Part shown: positions 26,748 to 38,109 of the stretch, one piece after another | Layout: each line of letters opens with the position of its first letter | Position numbering within the stretch: the first letter of the stretch is position 1 | DNA from: Dehalococcoides mccartyi | GTDB lineage: Bacteria; Chloroflexota; Dehalococcoidia; UBA2979 | Reading direction: 5' to 3' | Assembly (NCBI GenBank): GCA_945865925.1 | Contig: CAMBFG010000001.1 | Location: 78,854-142,853, forward strand | DNA length: 64,000 nucleotides | Translations under genes and position numbers: made by a program | The notes under the pieces: generated by a model | The model's input: the letters and a program-made list of their open reading frames with translations, nothing else | Databases searched by the model: none | Told to the model about the DNA's origin: nothing

Positions 26748-27950
26748 CTAGGATGCGTCCTGTACGAACGCTGGGAGCGAGAAGTTGAAATCGCTACCAC
26801 CGCCCGATCTCGGTGTGACGTGGATTGAGCCTCCGTGAGCCTCGATGACCTGTTTGCATACGGCGAGACCAAGCCCCATGCCAGGTGCATCCAGTTTTGT
26901 TGTTTCTGATCGGAAGAATGGTTCGAACACCTTCGCCGCGTCCTCGAATGGCACACCCATGCCACGGTCGAGTACATGGACCTCTGGTCGGTGCGCAGGA
27001 TCTCGAGTCACCACGACCTCGATGGGAGCGCCGGGAGGGCTGTACTTGTCTGCATTGCTCAGCAGATTTTGAAGGACGATCACCACACCGGTGGTGTCGC
27101 CGGACGCGGCGGGCAGGTCATCTTCTAGCGTCAATGAGATGGGACGCTGAGTCCTCCGACGCATCGACTCGACCACCTGTTCAGCGACGCCGCCGATATC
27201 CACAGGCATCAGAGCAGACGTGGCGTTAGCTCGGAGTCGTGTGAGGGCGAGCAAGTTCTCAACGATGCCCTGGAACCGTTCCCCCTCGGAGACGATGTCG
27301 GTCAGCGCCTGCTGTCGCGCTGGCTCTGGGAGTCGGTCGCCGCGTCGAAGCAACAACTGGCCGTTCCCAACGATCGTCGAGATCGGTGTCCGTAACTCGT
27401 GCGACACCAGACCGAGGAACTGGTCTTTGACGGCCATGGACTCCTGCATCACCCGTTCTGCTTCCCGCTTCGCGGTGATGTCGCGGGCGATCTTGGAGGC
27501 GCCCACGATTCGGCCAGACCGGTCCCGGACCGGTGAGACGGTGATGGAGATGGGGACGAGGCGCCCATCCGATCGCTGTCGCATCGTTTCGAAATGGTCG
27601 ACACGCTGCCCGCTGCGTATCCGACGGAGGACTTCGTCTTCTTCGTCCTGATGCTCCGCCGGGATGATCATCCGAATTGAGCGGCCGATCGCCTGTTCCG
27701 CGGTGTATCCGAACAGCCGTTCAGCCCCGGGGTTCCAGGTGCGGATGATGCCGTTGAGGTCCTTGCTGACGATGGCGTCGTCCGACGAGTCGACGATCGC
27801 AGCGAGGTGAGCGAGTGCGTTCTCGGCCTCGCTGAGCTCGGGGACGTCCGTGATGAGGTCGCTCAGATCCTCGTCGGTGGGAACGTTCGGGGATTGGGCC
27901 TCAGGGTGCTGATCGTCGATGCGCGCGCCATTCGACTTTGAGCGCGGCAT
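26748..27950 (-). CDS. PAS-domain sensor histidine kinase
   Basis: 400 residues, no transmembrane helix, so a soluble sensor. PAS domain about 45-160 (IVDSSDDAIVSKDLNGIIRTWNPGAERLFGY, PVRDRSGRIVGASKIARDIT). The H-box is FLGLVSHELRTPI with His near residue 187. The ATPase domain has NLLSNADKYSPPGAP (N box), VLDRGMGVPFEDAAKVFEPFF (G1/F boxes) and GMGLGLAVCKQVIEAHGG (G2). First gene of a three-gene operon with two receiver-only regulators. A GGGAG ribosome site lies 6 bp before the ATG, and GATAGT upstream is a possible -10. The signal sensed is unknown. Confidence 0.92.
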   Translation of the reverse strand: MPRSKSNGARIDDQHPEAQSPNVPTDEDLSDLITDVPELSEAENALAHLAAIVDSSDDAIVSKDLNGIIRTWNPGAERLFGYTAEQAIGRSIRMIIPAEHQDEEDEVLRRIRSGQRVDHFETMRQRSDGRLVPISITVSPVRDRSGRIVGASKIARDITAKREAERVMQESMAVKDQFLGLVSHELRTPISTIVGNGQLLLRRGDRLPEPARQQALTDIVSEGERFQGIVENLLALTRLRANATSALMPVDIGGVAEQVVESMRRRTQRPISLTLEDDLPAASGDTTGVVIVLQNLLSNADKYSPPGAPIEVVVTRDPAHRPEVHVLDRGMGVPFEDAAKVFEPFFRSETTKLDAPGMGLGLAVCKQVIEAHGGSIHVTPRSGGGSDFNFSLPAFVQDAS

Positions 27951-28080
27951 GAGGGGCTCCCGGATCGATCAGCCGAATCTGCTGAGCAGACTATCCCGGC
28001 TATCCCTCCAGGAGATGTCGAAAGTCTCGCAATCCGGGCTCCGGGTGGCGCAAGAGTTGCGCAAGGTGGTGCCGTGCAAG

Positions 28081-28157
28081 TGGTCGGGGCGCGCGGATTC
28101 GAACCGCGGGCCTCTGCGTCCCAAACGCAGCGCTCTGCCAGGCTGAGCTACGCCCCG
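28081..28157 (-). tRNA. tRNA-Pro (anticodon TGG)
   Basis: Reads on minus: acceptor CGGGGCG/CGCCCCG, anticodon stem CTGCG/CGCAG with loop TTTGGGA (anticodon TGG), T-arm GCGGTTCGAATCCGC and encoded CCA. A TACGAT box lies 9 bp upstream of the 5' end. Decodes CCN proline codons. Confidence 0.95.
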
Positions 28158-28201
28158 ACAGCCCGATCGTAACGGCTCCCGGCGTTCCGGCTACCCCGCA
28201 C

Positions 28202-29122
28202 CTACTCGGGAGCGATCATCGAGGTCTCCAGCAGGGAGTTCACTCGCAGGCGCAGGCCGTCCCGGCCCTCGTAATACCGGTCAATCAGGTCGGCGGTCTC
28301 CACGGTCAGGTCCTGGCGGCGGCCGGTCTGCGTCGCGAAGCGGAGGGCGCGGGCGGCGAGGCAGGCGTCGCGGAGGACGCCCACCAGCCCCTCGCGCCGT
28401 CGCTCGACCAGCCCGGTGATCGCGTCGACCAGCAGCGGGGGCAGTCGCCAGGCACGCGCCATCTCCACGCTGAGGTCATACGCGGTGAAGCCGAACGCGG
28501 AACGCTCAACCTCGTGCCAGGGGATCTCACCCCGCATCTGGATCGAGCGCACGATCGTGAGCCCCTGGGGGTCGTCTTCTTCCATGATCAGGCGACCGAC
28601 GTCGTGGAAGAGGCCGGCCGCGTAGGCGTACTCGCGGCCCTCGACGCGTCGGGCGTACGCCAGCGAGGTCCCGATGTACGCCACCGCCACCGAGTACCGC
28701 CAGAAGTCGAGGTAGTCGAACGCGGTTGTTTCAATGGGCAGCGCCTTCACCGTCGTGATCAACAGCGCGGCGGAGTGGACTCGACGGAAGCCAACCGCGT
28801 TCACGCCGTCTTCCAGACTGCGGTGCGCGGTGCGGTCGGCCCACGGGCCTGGCCCCCGCGATACCGTCCGCATCCGCTTCTCCAGGTCGGGATCCAGGCG
28901 GATGACGTCAGGCAGCGCCATCATCGCGCCCGGTACAGACTCGTTCAGGCTCAGCAACTCGTACATAACGGCGGGAATGGGGTGCCGTAGCACGGCCTGC
29001 GCGGCGATGTCCGAGGCCGAAAGCGGCATAGCAACTCGTTTCGGGGTGCGGGAACGCAAGCCAGATCGTGGCTCGCGTTCACCCTCGACTACGCGGCCCT
29101 CATCTTCGACCGCGATGGTCAC
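28202..29122 (-). CDS. HDOD-domain protein
   Basis: 306 residues. The middle and C-terminal parts match HDOD signalling domains: FRRVHSAALLITTVKALPI, FDYLDFWRYSVAVAYIGTSLA, then GLFHDVGRLIMEEDDP, with the remaining HD-like pair at residues around 173-174. HDOD proteins are non-enzymatic relatives of HD phosphohydrolases often tied to two-component or c-di-GMP signalling. The chosen start is GTG 29122, preceded by AGGGGG at 8 bp. The internal ATG at 29029 has no ribosome site. It lies 62 bp after pyrD on the same strand. Confidence 0.8.
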   Translation of the reverse strand: MTIAVEDEGRVVEGEREPRSGLRSRTPKRVAMPLSASDIAAQAVLRHPIPAVMYELLSLNESVPGAMMALPDVIRLDPDLEKRMRTVSRGPGPWADRTAHRSLEDGVNAVGFRRVHSAALLITTVKALPIETTAFDYLDFWRYSVAVAYIGTSLAYARRVEGREYAYAAGLFHDVGRLIMEEDDPQGLTIVRSIQMRGEIPWHEVERSAFGFTAYDLSVEMARAWRLPPLLVDAITGLVERRREGLVGVLRDACLAARALRFATQTGRRQDLTVETADLIDRYYEGRDGLRLRVNSLLETSMIAPE

Positions 29123-29184
29123 ACAGGGAACACCCCCTGCGTCCGTCCGAGAAGGTCGTTTTGGAAATCGTCAGGAACGCGGTG

Positions 29185-30114
29185 TTAGTCGCGACGGCGC
29201 GCAACCCCTCGGATCTCGTCGAGGCTCTTGAGGCCCTCAGTGGCGCACCAGGCCTCGAACTCATCGAGGATGCGCCAGGCGGCTGACGGGTCGAGGAAGG
29301 ACGCCGTGCCGATCTGGACTGCGGTCGCGCCGGCCATGATGAACTCGACGACATCGGTGCCTGTCATCGCGCCGCCCGAGGCCACCACGGGGAACTCGAC
29401 GACCGAGGACGCGAGCCAGACCTGACGCAGGGCGATCGGCTTGATCGCGGGGCCGGAGAGCCCGCCGAAGATGTTGGCGAGCACCGGACGGCGTCGCTTC
29501 ACGTCAATCGCGAGGGCTGGGACGGTGTTCATCACCGTGATGCCGTGCGCGCCGGCTTCCTCGACCGCACGGGCGATCGGGCGGATGTCGTTCACGTTGG
29601 GCGTCAGTTTCACGAGGAACGGCAGCGAGGTGTTTGCTGCCACTTCACGGACGACGGCCGCCGCCGCGCGCGGGTCCTGGCCGAACTCCATCCCGCCGGC
29701 CTCGACGTTCGGGCAGGAGACGTTCACCTCGAGGCCGGCGACACCGGGGACGCCATCGAGGCGTGCGGCGAGGGTGCCGTACTCTTCCAGCGTCTCGCCC
29801 ATGATGTTGACGATGGCGGGGACGGACCACTTCTCCCAGACCGGCGCGACCTGCGCGATCAGGGCGCTGACACCGATGTTCTGGAAGCCGATGGCGTTGA
29901 TCATCCCGGCGGCCGTCTCGACCGTCCTCGGCACGCCGTTGCCACGTCGCGGCTTGAGCGTCGTCCCCTTGGAGACGAGCGCGCCGAGGCGTTCGACGTC
30001 GTAGTGCTTGGCGATCTCGACACCGTTGGAGAAGGTGCCGGACGCGGTCATGATCGGGTTGCGCAGGCGCAACTCGACTTTGTGGTGCGGGGCGAGGTTG
30101 ACGCTGAGGTCCAC
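29185..30114 (-). CDS. pyrD: Dihydroorotate dehydrogenase, class 1B catalytic subunit
   Basis: Oxidises dihydroorotate to orotate in UMP synthesis; FMN enzyme, 309 residues. NPIMTASGTFSNG at the N-terminus, the catalytic Cys in EVNVSCPNVEAGG near residue 130 (Cys marks class 1; class 2 has Ser), KLTPNVNDI, then the FMN phosphate site VVASGGAMTG and GATAVQIGTA. Class 1B enzymes need the FeS/FAD partner PyrK, here encoded in the pyr operon at 33345-34124. The start is GTG 30114 with AAGGA upstream and TATGAT as -10. It stands apart from the pyrR-led operon. Confidence 0.94.
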   Translation of the reverse strand: MDLSVNLAPHHKVELRLRNPIMTASGTFSNGVEIAKHYDVERLGALVSKGTTLKPRRGNGVPRTVETAAGMINAIGFQNIGVSALIAQVAPVWEKWSVPAIVNIMGETLEEYGTLAARLDGVPGVAGLEVNVSCPNVEAGGMEFGQDPRAAAAVVREVAANTSLPFLVKLTPNVNDIRPIARAVEEAGAHGITVMNTVPALAIDVKRRRPVLANIFGGLSGPAIKPIALRQVWLASSVVEFPVVASGGAMTGTDVVEFIMAGATAVQIGTASFLDPSAAWRILDEFEAWCATEGLKSLDEIRGVARRRD

Positions 30115-30157
30115 CGCAGTCCTTACGCACAGTCCTTCGCTCGGCTGGGGTCATCCC

Positions 30158-30163
30158 ATCATA
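30158..30163 (-). promoter_or_regulatory. Candidate -10 box of pyrD
   Basis: TATGAT on the minus strand, giving a leader of roughly 35 nt with an AAGGA ribosome site. The -35 is weak. I see no PyrR-type element here. Confidence 0.4.
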
Positions 30164-30196
30164 CGTGGGCTTCGCCGCTGTCACTCGAGGGTGCAA

Positions 30197-30221
30197 GAAG
30201 GGCGCCCATCGGGCGCCCTTC
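30197..30221 (-). terminator. Intrinsic-type terminator hairpin
   Basis: GAAGGGCGCCC, loop ATC, GGGCGCCCTTC: perfect 11-bp stem, 23 bp beyond the stop of the small Cys/His protein gene on the minus strand. Short T-rich tail only. Confidence 0.65.
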
Positions 30222-30244
30222 CGTGCTGCGACCGGAGACTTGGC

Positions 30245-30529
30245 TTACGCCTCGTCAGCCAGGGCGACGTCATTCTGCTTGGACGAGCGCCAGCCGCCTC
30301 GGTTGAGGTCGCTGCGGAGGGTGTTCGTCTGTTCCCACATCACGGAGTCATTCGAGTTCGAGAACGAACGGCGGACGCCACAGCGCTTGCAGACGCCTTC
30401 GCTCTCGCGGCCGTTCGGGGTCTCGATGGCCCAGTGGTGGACACACTTCGGTGCGCCCGTCGGCACCTCGACCTGGGGGGCCGGGGCGATGGCGGGTTGG
30501 GGTTGCTTCGGGCTCGCTACGCGCGGCAT
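30245..30529 (-). CDS. Small Cys/His (zinc-ribbon-like) protein
   Basis: 94 residues from the ATG at 30529 (MPRVASPKQPQ). A Pro/Gln/Ala-rich N-terminus is followed by CVHHWAIETPNG, SEGVCKRCGVRRSF and NSND. The Cys-x2-His and Cys-x2-Cys pairs could hold a zinc ion. Similar CxHHW...GxCxxCG...F.N patterns recur in small proteins of Actinobacteria and Chloroflexota, but I know no function. Good coding bias, a terminator just downstream and a conserved-looking motif support a real gene. The upstream TTG at 30547 is an alternative start. Confidence 0.7.
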   Translation of the reverse strand: MPRVASPKQPQPAIAPAPQVEVPTGAPKCVHHWAIETPNGRESEGVCKRCGVRRSFSNSNDSVMWEQTNTLRSDLNRGGWRSSKQNDVALADEA

Positions 30530-30785
30530 TCGCTCTCTCACTTCCAACGAGGGCGGCCCCCTATGGGTTCAGCCTGCCGTCTTCGTCACTGCCGTCCGAG
30601 GCGGGACTCCCGCCCCGGAGTGCCGGGTGCTGAACCGGCTGCTGGCTTACGGATCATGCCTCGGGTGCCATCTAAAGATCAAACCTTTTTGTGCTAAACA
30701 AGTGTAAAAGTGCATCAATCCCGGGGTGAAGGGGCTTCTGGCACTCCTCAGGAGTGGGATTTCCGCCGAATGGGCGGTATCGAGG

Positions 30786-30805
30786 CCTCCGCCTATACTC
30801 GGAGG
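30786..30805 (+). promoter_or_regulatory. -10 box inside an inverted repeat (mrp promoter/operator)
   Basis: CCTCCG, CCTATACT, CGGAGG. The TATACT -10 (30794-30799) fills the centre of a perfect 6-bp inverted repeat, so a repressor bound here would block transcription. The -35 is poor. Confidence 0.4.
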
Positions 30806-30940
30806 ACACCCGGTTCCAGCCCGGCGGGGTGACTCCACCCTACGCTGACCGTGGTTAGCAATTTGAACGCTGGCGAGCCGGGCAAGGTTCCCTTCGCGCC
30901 TTCTGGCGCGTGGTTCTGTCCGCTCCCAAGCCCGTAAGGA
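30806..30940 (+). ncRNA. Structured 5' leader of mrp, class unrecognised
   Basis: About 135 nt between the predicted start site and the mrp ATG. A 7-bp stem GCCCGGC (30819-30825) with GCCGGGC (30877-30883) encloses a smaller hairpin GGGTG-ACTC-CACCC. The overlapping CCAGC/GCTGG pair offers an alternative fold. A second hairpin CGCGCC-TTCT-GGCGCG (30895-30910) precedes the ribosome site. I do not recognise any known riboswitch consensus. Confidence 0.35.
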
Positions 30941-31981
30941 ATGGCCAACTTGGCTGATCAGAACGCCGTGCTTGCGGCGCTCCGGACCGTGAACGATCCG
31001 GAACTGCACCGCGACATTGTTTCCCTCAACATGGTCCGCGACCTCGCCATCGAGGGCCCCACCGTCCGCTTCTCCGTCGTCCTGACGACACCGGCCTGCC
31101 CCCTCCGCGAGACCATCGACAAGGATGTTCGCGCTGCCCTGGGCGTCATCGGCGTGAGCGACATCCAGATCGACTGGGGTGCCGAAGTGCGCACCACCAG
31201 CCGTCCAGACGGCCCGAAGAAGATCGAGGGCGTCCGCAACGTCATCGCCGTCGCGTCCAACAAGGGTGGCGTGGGCAAGTCCAGCGTCTCCGTGAACCTT
31301 GCGGTCGCCCTCGCGCGGCTCGGCGCGAGCGTCGGGCTGCTCGACGCGGACATCACCGGCCCCAACATCCCCACGATGCTCGGCATCGAGGGTGGCCTTC
31401 AGGCCTCCGGACAGAACGGCCTCCGCGCCGTCGAGACGTTCGGGATCAAGGCCGTCTCGATCGGCTTCGTCCTGCCGAAGGGCACACCGGTCGTCTGGCG
31501 CGGGCCGATGATCGGCACCGGTGTCCGCCAGTTGATGCACGATGTCGACTGGGGCGACCTCGACTACCTCATCATCGACCTGCCGCCGGGAACCTCGGAC
31601 GCCTCGATGACGATGGCGCAGGACGCGCTGATCGCCGGCGCCGTCGTTGTGTCGACACCATCGAAAGTGTCGATCGAGGACGCCCAGAAGGCCGTCAGCA
31701 TGTTCGACCGCCTCGGCATTCCCGTATTCGGCATCGTCGAGAACATGAGCAGCGATGTCTTCGGCCGCGGCGGCGCCCGCCAGGCGGCGGAGGACCTCGG
31801 CCTCGAGTTCCTTGGCGAGTTGCCACTGGACGCGCGCATCCGAGAGGGTGGCGATGGCGGGGTGCCCGTCGTCGTGGGCCACCCGGAGTCCGAGATCGCG
31901 CAGTCCTTCATCCACCTCGCAGAGCAGGTGGCAGCACGTTGTTCCGTCCTTCAGTTCGCCGGTGAGGCAGGTGTCCGATGA
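30941..31981 (+). CDS. mrp: Mrp/NBP35-family P-loop ATPase (Fe-S carrier type)
   Basis: 346 residues: N-terminal MIP18/DUF59 domain (about 1-85, with VNDPELHRDIVSLNMV and the conserved TTPACPLRE Cys) fused to an ATPase with deviant Walker A SNKGGVGKSSVSVNLA near residue 108, DADITGPNIPTMLG and YLIIDLPPGTSD. Mrp/ApbC proteins carry Fe-S clusters to target enzymes. The expected CxxC after VENMS is missing: the segment reads VENMSSDVFGRGGARQA, so cluster binding in the usual way is doubtful. AAGGA abuts the ATG, so a TTG at 30950 is a better-spaced alternative start. The stop overlaps the next gene by 4 bp. Confidence 0.9.
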   Translation: MANLADQNAVLAALRTVNDPELHRDIVSLNMVRDLAIEGPTVRFSVVLTTPACPLRETIDKDVRAALGVIGVSDIQIDWGAEVRTTSRPDGPKKIEGVRNVIAVASNKGGVGKSSVSVNLAVALARLGASVGLLDADITGPNIPTMLGIEGGLQASGQNGLRAVETFGIKAVSIGFVLPKGTPVVWRGPMIGTGVRQLMHDVDWGDLDYLIIDLPPGTSDASMTMAQDALIAGAVVVSTPSKVSIEDAQKAVSMFDRLGIPVFGIVENMSSDVFGRGGARQAAEDLGLEFLGELPLDARIREGGDGGVPVVVGHPESEIAQSFIHLAEQVAARCSVLQFAGEAGVR

Positions 31982-33081
31982 CCCACGAAACGTTGATGGT
32001 GCTGGCCGCAGCCGATGAAGGCGCGCCAGGCCGGACTCGTTCGACCCTCGCTGGCTCGATGATCGCGGGCCGCCGTCGTCCCGACACGACCGCGAAGCCC
32101 GCTGCCAAGCCCACCGCGGCCGAGAAGCCGGTCGTGAAGCGTCGCGCCGCCACGAAGCCCGTTGCCGAGGGCGAGGAGCGCCCGACGCGCACCCGTCGCC
32201 CTCGCGCGGCCGCCGCCGAGGCCGAAGCGCCAACTGAGGCCGCGCCCACCGCTGAGGCGCCTGCGGAGGCTGCACCCCCTCGCCGTCGTCGCACCACGCG
32301 TTCGGCCGAGCCGGAGGCCGCCGCAGTCGCCGCCGAGGCCCCTGCCGCCGATGCACCTCGTGTCGTCTCCCGCCGCCGCCGCACGACCAGCGATGAGCCC
32401 GCCGAGACTGCATCCGCGCCGGTTGCGGAGCCCTCCACTACTGCGCCCGTCGCGATCCCCTCGACCGGCATCCCGGATGGCACTGCGACGGAGATCGGTC
32501 GACTGCGCGCGCTCGTCGAGGCGCAGCGGGTCACTCTCGCGGAGTTGAAGGCAGGCATGCTGACGCTGGCGCAGCAGGTGGACCAGAGTGGGCACCGCCC
32601 GCGCCTCGCCGTCTTTGTGGACGTGCCGAACCTCATGTACGGCGTGGAGAACGGCCGCACGGTCCACATGGGCCGTCTCCTGGACATGCTGCGCGAAGGC
32701 CGCGAACTCGTGCGCGCCACGGCGTACTGCCCGATCTCGGACGACCCTCGTGAGCCGGTCCAGCAGCAGAAGTTCGTCGCGCCGTTCGTGCCGTTCGACT
32801 ACCGGATCGTCACGAAGCCGCTGAAGCGCTTCGCGGACGGCTCGATCAAGGGCAACTTCGACGTCGAGATGGCGATCGACATGGTGCATATCTCAGAGCG
32901 CGTGGACATCATCGCGATCGTCTCGGGTGACGCCGACTTCGCCCGGGCTGTCGAGTCGGTGCAGGGCGAAGGCGTCCACGTCGAGGTGGTCGCGTTCCTC
33001 GGCTCTACGTCACTCGAGATGCGTGCGCTGGCCGACCGTTACCTGCAGTTGGACCGCCACGCGGAGTGGCTCGTCTCCTAG
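31978..33081 (+). CDS. NYN-domain (LabA/DUF88) putative ribonuclease
   Basis: 367 residues. The first ~185 are a low-complexity linker of Ala, Pro, Glu and Arg with RRRRTT-like basic patches, possibly nucleic-acid binding. Residues ~186-205 form a short coiled coil (RALVEAQRVTLAELKAGMLTL). The NYN/PIN-like domain follows: LAVFVDVPNLMYGV (first acidic site), GNFDVEMAIDMVHI and IIAIVSGDADFARAVESV with the catalytic-type Asp pair. NYN domains are metal-dependent RNases in many lineages. It overlaps mrp by 4 bp (ATGA), so expression is coupled. Confidence 0.85.
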   Translation: MTHETLMVLAAADEGAPGRTRSTLAGSMIAGRRRPDTTAKPAAKPTAAEKPVVKRRAATKPVAEGEERPTRTRRPRAAAAEAEAPTEAAPTAEAPAEAAPPRRRRTTRSAEPEAAAVAAEAPAADAPRVVSRRRRTTSDEPAETASAPVAEPSTTAPVAIPSTGIPDGTATEIGRLRALVEAQRVTLAELKAGMLTLAQQVDQSGHRPRLAVFVDVPNLMYGVENGRTVHMGRLLDMLREGRELVRATAYCPISDDPREPVQQQKFVAPFVPFDYRIVTKPLKRFADGSIKGNFDVEMAIDMVHISERVDIIAIVSGDADFARAVESVQGEGVHVEVVAFLGSTSLEMRALADRYLQLDRHAEWLVS

Positions 33082-33095
33082 CCCGAGGCGTCCCG

Positions 33096-33332
33096 CTACT
33101 TCTGATCCTCGTCACCGCGCATCAGCCACTCGCGCTCCCGGCGGGTGCGCTTCGCGCCGCCGCTCGCGAGGGCAGTGCCGCTGGTGACGGCGGCGACGAA
33201 CGCGCCCCCCAGCAGTCCGAGGCCGAGGCCGAAGACCCAGCCGAGCAGTGCCGGCTCCGTCTGCCAAACAAACCCGCCCACGATGATGCCGAGGATGGCG
33301 CCCAGCCCAACGATCAGGTGATGCGGTTTCAC
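33096..33332 (-). CDS. Small two-TM membrane protein at the end of the pyr operon
   Basis: 78 residues: a Gly-rich transmembrane pair (about 6-24 and 30-55: LIVGLGAILGIIVGGFVW and LLGWVFGLGLGLLGGAFVAAVTSG) and a basic/acidic tail KRTRREREWLMRGDEDQK. Family not recognised. GAGGTG lies 6 bp before the ATG. It starts 12 bp after pyrK stops, so it may be the last gene of the operon. Confidence 0.65.
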   Translation of the reverse strand: MKPHHLIVGLGAILGIIVGGFVWQTEPALLGWVFGLGLGLLGGAFVAAVTSGTALASGGAKRTRREREWLMRGDEDQK

Positions 33333-33344
33333 CTCGACGCTCGG

Positions 33345-34124
33345 CTACGCGTACAGGTCGCGGAGTTCGAACATCGGCCCGTCGTGACAGACGAGGCGGA
33401 CGCCCCCGCGCTTCGGGAAGACGGCGCACGAGTAGCAGATGCCGAGGCCGCAGGCCATGCGTGCCTCCAGCAAACCCTGCACGGGCTTGCGGATGCCAGC
33501 GTCGGCGGCGACACGGTGAAGCGCCTCGAACATCGCGTCCGGGCCGCAGGCGAAGGCCTGGTCGCACCACGGCAACAGCCGCTGGAACGGCACCGTCACT
33601 CGTCCCGTCTCGCCGAGCGATCCGTCCTCGGTCGCGACGACGAGCTCGACCTCGGGTGGCAACAGGTGGGCGGGGAAGATCTGCGGTGTCCCGCGCCCGC
33701 CGAGGACCAGTGTGACCTCGCGGCCCTCACGGACGAGGTCGTCGGCCAGCCAGATCAGCGGCGCTGAGCCGATACCGCCACCGACCAGCAGCATCTTCTG
33801 CACGCGCTCCCGAGGCTCGAAGCCGCGCCCCAGCGGGCCGACCAGACGCACGGCGTCGCCCTCGCGGCGTCGGGCGAGCCAGTCCGTGCCGCGGCCGACG
33901 AGGTCGAACAGCAGCGCGAACTCGCGACGGCCATCGACACCCACGCGCCGGCGATGGATGGAGAGGGCGCGACCGAGCAGTGGATCCCAGCCCTCGCCGC
34001 AGTAGGCCATGACGAACTGGCCCGGGACAGCGGAGGCATACGCCTCGGGTTCCGCGAACCAGAGGATGTGCGTGTTGCCGTAGAGCCGCTGCGACTCGGT
34101 CACTTCGACGGTGGTGGACTTCAC
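33345..34124 (-). CDS. pyrK: Dihydroorotate dehydrogenase electron transfer subunit
   Basis: FAD/[2Fe-2S] protein that passes electrons from the class 1B PyrD to NAD; 259 residues. FAD-binding LGRALSIHRRR, NAD-domain VGPLGRGFEP and LLVGGGIGSAPLIWLADDL. The cluster ligands are in ARMACGLGICYSCAVFPKRGGVRLVCHDGP near the C-terminus (CxxxxC-x2-C plus a distal Cys). The start overlaps the HAD gene stop by 4 bp (ATGA). Its catalytic partner pyrD is outside the operon at 29185-30114. Confidence 0.9.
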   Translation of the reverse strand: MKSTTVEVTESQRLYGNTHILWFAEPEAYASAVPGQFVMAYCGEGWDPLLGRALSIHRRRVGVDGRREFALLFDLVGRGTDWLARRREGDAVRLVGPLGRGFEPRERVQKMLLVGGGIGSAPLIWLADDLVREGREVTLVLGGRGTPQIFPAHLLPPEVELVVATEDGSLGETGRVTVPFQRLLPWCDQAFACGPDAMFEALHRVAADAGIRKPVQGLLEARMACGLGICYSCAVFPKRGGVRLVCHDGPMFELRDLYA

Positions 34125-34782
34125 GCGACACCTCCGAGGAGCAACGTACCGACCTCGGCTAGGGTGTCGAAGACGTGTGTCGCGCCTTCCGCACGGAGGT
34201 GGGCAGCGGTTCGCGCGCCGGTGATGCCGATGACGTAGGCGAGGCCGGCGTCACGGCCGCAGTTCATGTCGAACTCGGTGTCGCCGACGAGCGCAGCCTC
34301 GGCGGGTAGGACATCGAGAGCGCGGAGGGCGAACAGCGCCGCTTCCGGCGAGGGCTTCGGATGCGAGGCAGTATCACGCCCGACGATCGAGCCGAAGCGG
34401 CCGTCCCAGCCCTGTACGGTCACCATCAGCCGCCCGCCGAACTCGTTCTTGTTCGTGACGACGCCGAGGGCGACACCGGCGGCGCTCAGCGCATCGACGA
34501 GGGCATGCGCACCGGGGTTTGGCGGCGTCCGCTGGATGTACTCGGTGTAGTAGAGGTCCTGGTACGACGTGTACATCGCCTGCGACTCTTCGGTGCCCAC
34601 GCCCGTGAGTTCGCGCGCGACCACCTCCATCGGTGGCCCGATGCGTGGCAGGACGGCCTCGATGGTCACCGGGTGCCCGTGGCGGGCGAACGCCTCCACG
34701 GTGGCCTCCGCGATCGTGGGGAGCGAGTCGACGAGCGTGCCATCGAGGTCGAAGAGGGCGGCGCGGACGGCGGGCGTACCCA

Positions 34783-34783
<1 letters not shown>
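34121..34783 (-). CDS. HAD-family phosphatase in the pyr operon
   Basis: 220 residues, haloacid dehalogenase fold of the phosphoglycolate phosphatase/PpaX type. Motif I is LFDLDGTLVDS near residue 10, motif II VTNKN near 108, motif III Lys in SHPKPSPEAALF near 140 and motif IV GDTEFDMNCGRDAG near 170. It shares one base with the carB stop and overlaps pyrK by 4 bp. A pyrimidine-nucleotide or house-cleaning phosphatase role is suggested only by operon position. Confidence 0.88.

Positions 34784-38105
<3,322 letters not shown>

Positions 38106-38109
<4 letters not shown>

Larger units (their letters stand above)
30530..30940 (+). other. 411-bp intergenic region upstream of mrp
   Basis: Contains an unusually AT-rich patch (about 30674-30716, with CTTTTTG and TGTAAAAG), a 6-bp inverted repeat CACTCC-TCA-GGAGTG near 30741-30755, the candidate mrp promoter at 30794-30799 and a leader that can fold into several stems. 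No protein gene seen. Confidence 0.6.

Noticed and set aside
30647..32413. Minus-strand frame of 588 codons over the mrp leader and mrp
   Set aside because: Shadow of mrp/NYN; composition rich in Arg/His/Asp and no domain.
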